Shown here: piece by piece, positions 13,766 to 15,866 of the stretch | How positions within the stretch are numbered: the stretch's first letter is position 1 | Layout: each line of letters starts with the position of its first letter | From: Verrucomicrobiota bacterium | Lineage (GTDB): Bacteria > Verrucomicrobiota > Verrucomicrobiia > Opitutales > Opitutaceae | Length of the DNA: 15,866 bases | Assembly (NCBI GenBank): GCA_023457715.1 | Contig: JAEWKR010000038.1 | Coordinates: forward strand, 1-15,866 | Direction of reading: 5' to 3' | Notes under the pieces: model-generated | Seen by the model: the letters and a program-made list of their open reading frames with translations, nothing else | Databases searched by the model: none | What the model was told of the DNA's origin: nothing | Translations under genes and position numbers: made by a program

Positions 13766-15472
13766 ATGCCTCTCGGCCGTATCCAGATTCAAATCGTCTC
13801 CAAGCTGGTCGAAATGGGCCGGCTGACCGAGGAGCAGCGCACCGCGGTCATGGGCCGGGAGGACGATGTCACCGGCGATGCCCTGGACAAGCTGCTGCAG
13901 GACGAGTACCGCATTTCGCCGCTGCAGTGCCTGGTGGCAAAGGCCAAGGCGCTGAATATGGCGCCCGTGAACGTCACGCGCTACAAGATCATCCCCCAGA
14001 TGTTCGAGCGGATTCCCCAGGACTTCTGCGAGAAGAACCTCGTGCTGCCGGTGGGCCGGGTGGGGGAGATGCTGCTGGTGGCGTTCGCGAATCCGTTCGA
14101 CGTCACGCTTCAGGTCAAGATCCAGGACATGACCGGACGCCAGGTGGTCCGGCTGCTGGCGCGAGAAAAGGATCTCAAGGAGAAGTTCGGCAAGAAGGAG
14201 CAGGCGGCGGGCTTCGACGATGTCGTGAACCAGATCGGCGCCGAATACGGCTCCGAGAAGGAGGTCGAGCTTTCGGACGAGGACGTGAGCGAGGAGTCGG
14301 GGCCCATCATCCAGCTGGCGAACCGCGTGATCGAGGAGGCGTATTTCGGGGGCGCGAGCGACATCCATGTCGAGCCGCAGGAAAAGGAAGTGATCGTCCG
14401 GTACCGCATTGACGGCGTCTGCCTCGAGAAGCTGCGGCTGCCAAAGAAGGTCGGGCCCGCGCTGGTGGCCCGCCTGAAGATCATGTGCAACCTCGACATT
14501 GCCGAACGCCGGCTGCCGCAGGATGGACGCATAGTTTTCAAACAGTACACGAAGCGCGACATCGACCTGGATCTCCGCGTCTCCACCGCCCCGCTGAATC
14601 ATGGCGAGGGCGTGGTCATGCGCATCCTCGACAAGCAAAAGACCACGCTGCCGCTCCCCGCGCTGGGGTTCACCGAGGAGAATCTCTCCAAGTACCGGGA
14701 GTGCATCCGGCAGCCGTACGGGATGATCCTGCATTGCGGCCCGACCGGCTCCGGCAAGTCGATGACGCTCTACTCGGCGTTGAACGAGGTGAACACCTCC
14801 GACGTCGTCATCCGCACGGCCGAGGATCCCATCGAATACACGCTGCCCGGGATCAATCAGATGCAGATGCACCGGCAGATTGGACTGACGTTCGCGACGG
14901 CGCTGCGGGCCTTCCTGCGTCAGGACCCGGACATCATCCTCGTCGGCGAAATCCGCGACAAGGAGACGGCGGGCATCGCGGTCGAAGCGGCCCTGACGGG
15001 TCACTTGCTGCTCTCCACGCTGCACACCAACGACGCGCCGACCACGATCGGTCGTCTGACCGACATGGGGATCGAGCCGTTCATGATCTCCTCGTCGCTG
15101 CTCTGCGTGTGCGCGCAGCGGCTGATGCGGCGGGTATGCAAACAGTGCCGCGTTTCGATCGAGCCCGTGGGACGGGAGAAGGAGCTGCTCACCAAGGCGA
15201 TCGGGTGGAGCGGACCGATCTATAAGGCCCATGCCAAGGGATGCGGGAAGTGCGGCGGCAGCGGCTACAAGGGCCGGGTCGGCATTCACGAACTTATGAT
15301 CACCAACGATGAGCTGATCGAGGCGATCAACAAGGGGGCGGAGGCCGCGGACCTGAAGAAGATCGCGATGCGCGGCGGGATGAAGACCCTGCACCAGGAC
15401 AGTCTCGTGAAGGTGAAGGAAGGGCTGACGACGATGGAGGAAGCCATCGCGACCGTCCCACCGGATTTGTGA
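13766..15472 (+). CDS. GspE/PilB-type secretion or pilus assembly ATPase
   Basis: A 568-residue cytoplasmic hexameric ATPase of the type II secretion / type IV pilus family. It has its own N-terminal GspE-N-like domain (about 1-140), an acidic linker (about 158-178) and the catalytic core. Core landmarks are SDIHVEP (198-204), Walker A GPTGSGKS (325-332), Asp box TAEDPIEY (351-358), Walker B region ILVGEIRD with E395 (391-398) and His box LSTLHTND (416-423). The zinc-binding CxxC pairs are C458/C461 and C493/C496, all present. ATG 13766, 4 bases after the preceding stop, is preferred; the longer open frame overlaps that gene. GspE and PilB cannot be separated on these motifs, and no pseudopilin, GspF or secretin gene is in view. 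The gene ends before a long repeat region. Confidence 0.93.
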   Translation: MPLGRIQIQIVSKLVEMGRLTEEQRTAVMGREDDVTGDALDKLLQDEYRISPLQCLVAKAKALNMAPVNVTRYKIIPQMFERIPQDFCEKNLVLPVGRVGEMLLVAFANPFDVTLQVKIQDMTGRQVVRLLAREKDLKEKFGKKEQAAGFDDVVNQIGAEYGSEKEVELSDEDVSEESGPIIQLANRVIEEAYFGGASDIHVEPQEKEVIVRYRIDGVCLEKLRLPKKVGPALVARLKIMCNLDIAERRLPQDGRIVFKQYTKRDIDLDLRVSTAPLNHGEGVVMRILDKQKTTLPLPALGFTEENLSKYRECIRQPYGMILHCGPTGSGKSMTLYSALNEVNTSDVVIRTAEDPIEYTLPGINQMQMHRQIGLTFATALRAFLRQDPDIILVGEIRDKETAGIAVEAALTGHLLLSTLHTNDAPTTIGRLTDMGIEPFMISSSLLCVCAQRLMRRVCKQCRVSIEPVGREKELLTKAIGWSGPIYKAHAKGCGKCGGSGYKGRVGIHELMITNDELIEAINKGAEAADLKKIAMRGGMKTLHQDSLVKVKEGLTTMEEAIATVPPDL

Positions 15473-15475
15473 GCT

Positions 15476-15503
15476 ATCAGCGATCAGCGTTCAGCTTTCA
15501 GCC
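15476..15503. repeat. Heptamer tandem array, 4 units
   Basis: Units are ATCAGCG, ATCAGCG, TTCAGCT and TTCAGCC, starting 4 bases after the stop codon of the GspE-type ATPase. No inverted partner array was found. Confidence 0.75.
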
Positions 15504-15521
15504 CTGACTTAGGCAAGACCC

Positions 15522-15563
15522 TGGCCGCAAAAAGGCGCAAAATGCGCAGAGCGGCTACGCCGC
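15522..15563. repeat. Full-length copy of the dispersed hairpin element
   Basis: The blocks are TGGCCGCAAAAAGGC, GCAAAATGCGCAGA, then the hairpin GCGGC-TAC-GCCGC (15551-15563), then AACCAAA. The copy after mutL shares the first and last blocks. The copies at 2696 and 15701 share the A-rich block followed by TGCAG and the hairpin. Confidence 0.65.
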
Positions 15564-15662
15564 AACCAAATCAAACCCATTGAACCACAGATGAACACAG
15601 ATGGACACGGATCCAGGCCGGTCTTTTTCCAAATCTGAGTCCATCGGTGTTCATCTGTGGTT
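15546..15662. repeat. 117-bp direct repeat, copy 1, with 24-bp inverted arms
   Basis: Identical to 15728-15844 except one base (116 of 117). It starts with the GCGGC-TAC-GCCGC hairpin, then a structure with 24-base arms at 15583-15606 and 15639-15662 (one mismatch) around a 32-base loop. The arms consist of decamer units CACAGATGAA and CACAGATGGA, followed by a diverged unit CACGGATCCA. The right arm carries the same decamers inverted. Confidence 0.9.
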
Positions 15663-15700
15663 GAGAGGATTGGGAGGAGCCCAAAAACAAATCGTGCTGA

Positions 15701-15730
15701 AAAAACACGAAATGCAGCGATAGCACTGCA
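15701..15730. repeat. Hairpin-element leader preceding repeat copy 2
   Basis: AAAAACACGAAATGCAG (15701-15717) followed by CTGCA (15726-15730) forms a small TGCAG/CTGCA stem. It resembles the block AAAAACACGAAAATGCAG in the argH-mutL gap. It leads straight into the GCGGC-TAC-GCCGC hairpin of the second 117-bp repeat. Confidence 0.6.
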
Positions 15731-15844
15731 GAGCGGCTACGCCGCAACCAAATCAAACCCATTGAACCACAGATGAACACAGATGGACACGGATCCAGGC
15801 CGGTCTTTTTCCAAATCTGAGTCCATCTGTGTTCATCTGTGGTT
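15728..15844. repeat. 117-bp direct repeat, copy 2, with perfect 24-bp inverted arms
   Basis: Second copy, 182 bases downstream of the first. The arms at 15765-15788 and 15821-15844 pair perfectly over 24 bases around a 32-base loop. The single difference from copy 1 lies in the right arm, so copy 1 has one mispair that copy 2 lacks. Confidence 0.9.
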
Positions 15845-15866
15845 AAATTGCTCGGACTGAGTGCAC

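Larger units (their letters stand above)
15473..15866. other. 394-base gene-free region made largely of repeats
   Basis: After the ATPase stop there is no credible coding sequence to the window end. It holds, in order, a heptamer array (15476-15503), a dispersed hairpin element (15522-15563), two 117-bp direct repeats (15546-15662 and 15728-15844) and, between them, a second leader-like block of the hairpin element (15701-15730). Short open frames here are only translations of the repeats. Confidence 0.85.

Noticed and set aside
13751..15394. 547-codon leftward open frame opposite the GspE-type gene
   Set aside because: It is a shadow of a gene with complete Walker and zinc motifs; its own sequence shows no domain.
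15546..15844. Possible CRISPR array
   Set aside because: Only two copies, each 117 bp and internally palindromic, with one 65-base gap; CRISPR repeats are shorter and more numerous, and no cas gene is present.

Overview
The window is a gene-dense stretch of a GC-rich bacterial chromosome with housekeeping genes on both strands and an unusually heavy load of small intergenic repeats. There is no phage, plasmid or IS gene and no RNA gene that I can see. The Gram-negative envelope genes (an AsmA-like/YdbH-like protein with a YnbE lipoprotein), scarce Shine-Dalgarno sequences, GC richness and the style of the intergenic repeats suggest a Verrucomicrobiota bacterium, perhaps Opitutaceae. That is inference from general resemblance and not from a marker gene.

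Layout. Bases 1-1206 carry two leftward genes: an OsmC-type peroxidase and an exported protein of unknown function. From 1291 to 9814 all genes run rightward: argH (arginine biosynthesis), mutL (mismatch repair, with its C-terminal endonuclease motifs worn away), glgP (glycogen phosphorylase), then a four-gene envelope cassette made of a short YdbH-like protein, a YnbE-like lipoprotein and two consecutive YdbL/DUF1318 proteins. A leftward CNT-type nucleoside transporter (10073-11407) is convergent with that cassette. It is divergent from a gamma-carbonic-anhydrase-like hexapeptide protein (11474-12022). Then come obgE, a free-standing GspE N-terminal-domain protein and a GspE/PilB-type ATPase (12153-15472), spaced as one operon. 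The last 394 bases hold only repeats.

The most interesting biology is the ydbH-ynbE-ydbL cassette. In E. coli these genes form an inner-to-outer-membrane phospholipid transport bridge. Here the YdbH-like protein is less than half the E. coli length, appears to have a cleavable signal peptide, and the YdbL partner is duplicated.

The second theme is non-coding. Three unrelated repeats (octamer at 9816-10068, heptamer at 12004-12126, decamer at 15583-15844) share one architecture: a short tandem array, a spacer of roughly 20-40 nt, then the same array inverted. Further unmirrored heptamer and 12-mer arrays occur upstream of the OsmC gene, downstream of the GspE gene and before the lipoprotein gene. 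A separate dispersed element with a GCGGCTA/GCCGC hairpin follows the stop codons of argH, mutL and the GspE gene. All repeat descriptions come from reading the bases by eye; genome-wide copy numbers are unknown from this window.
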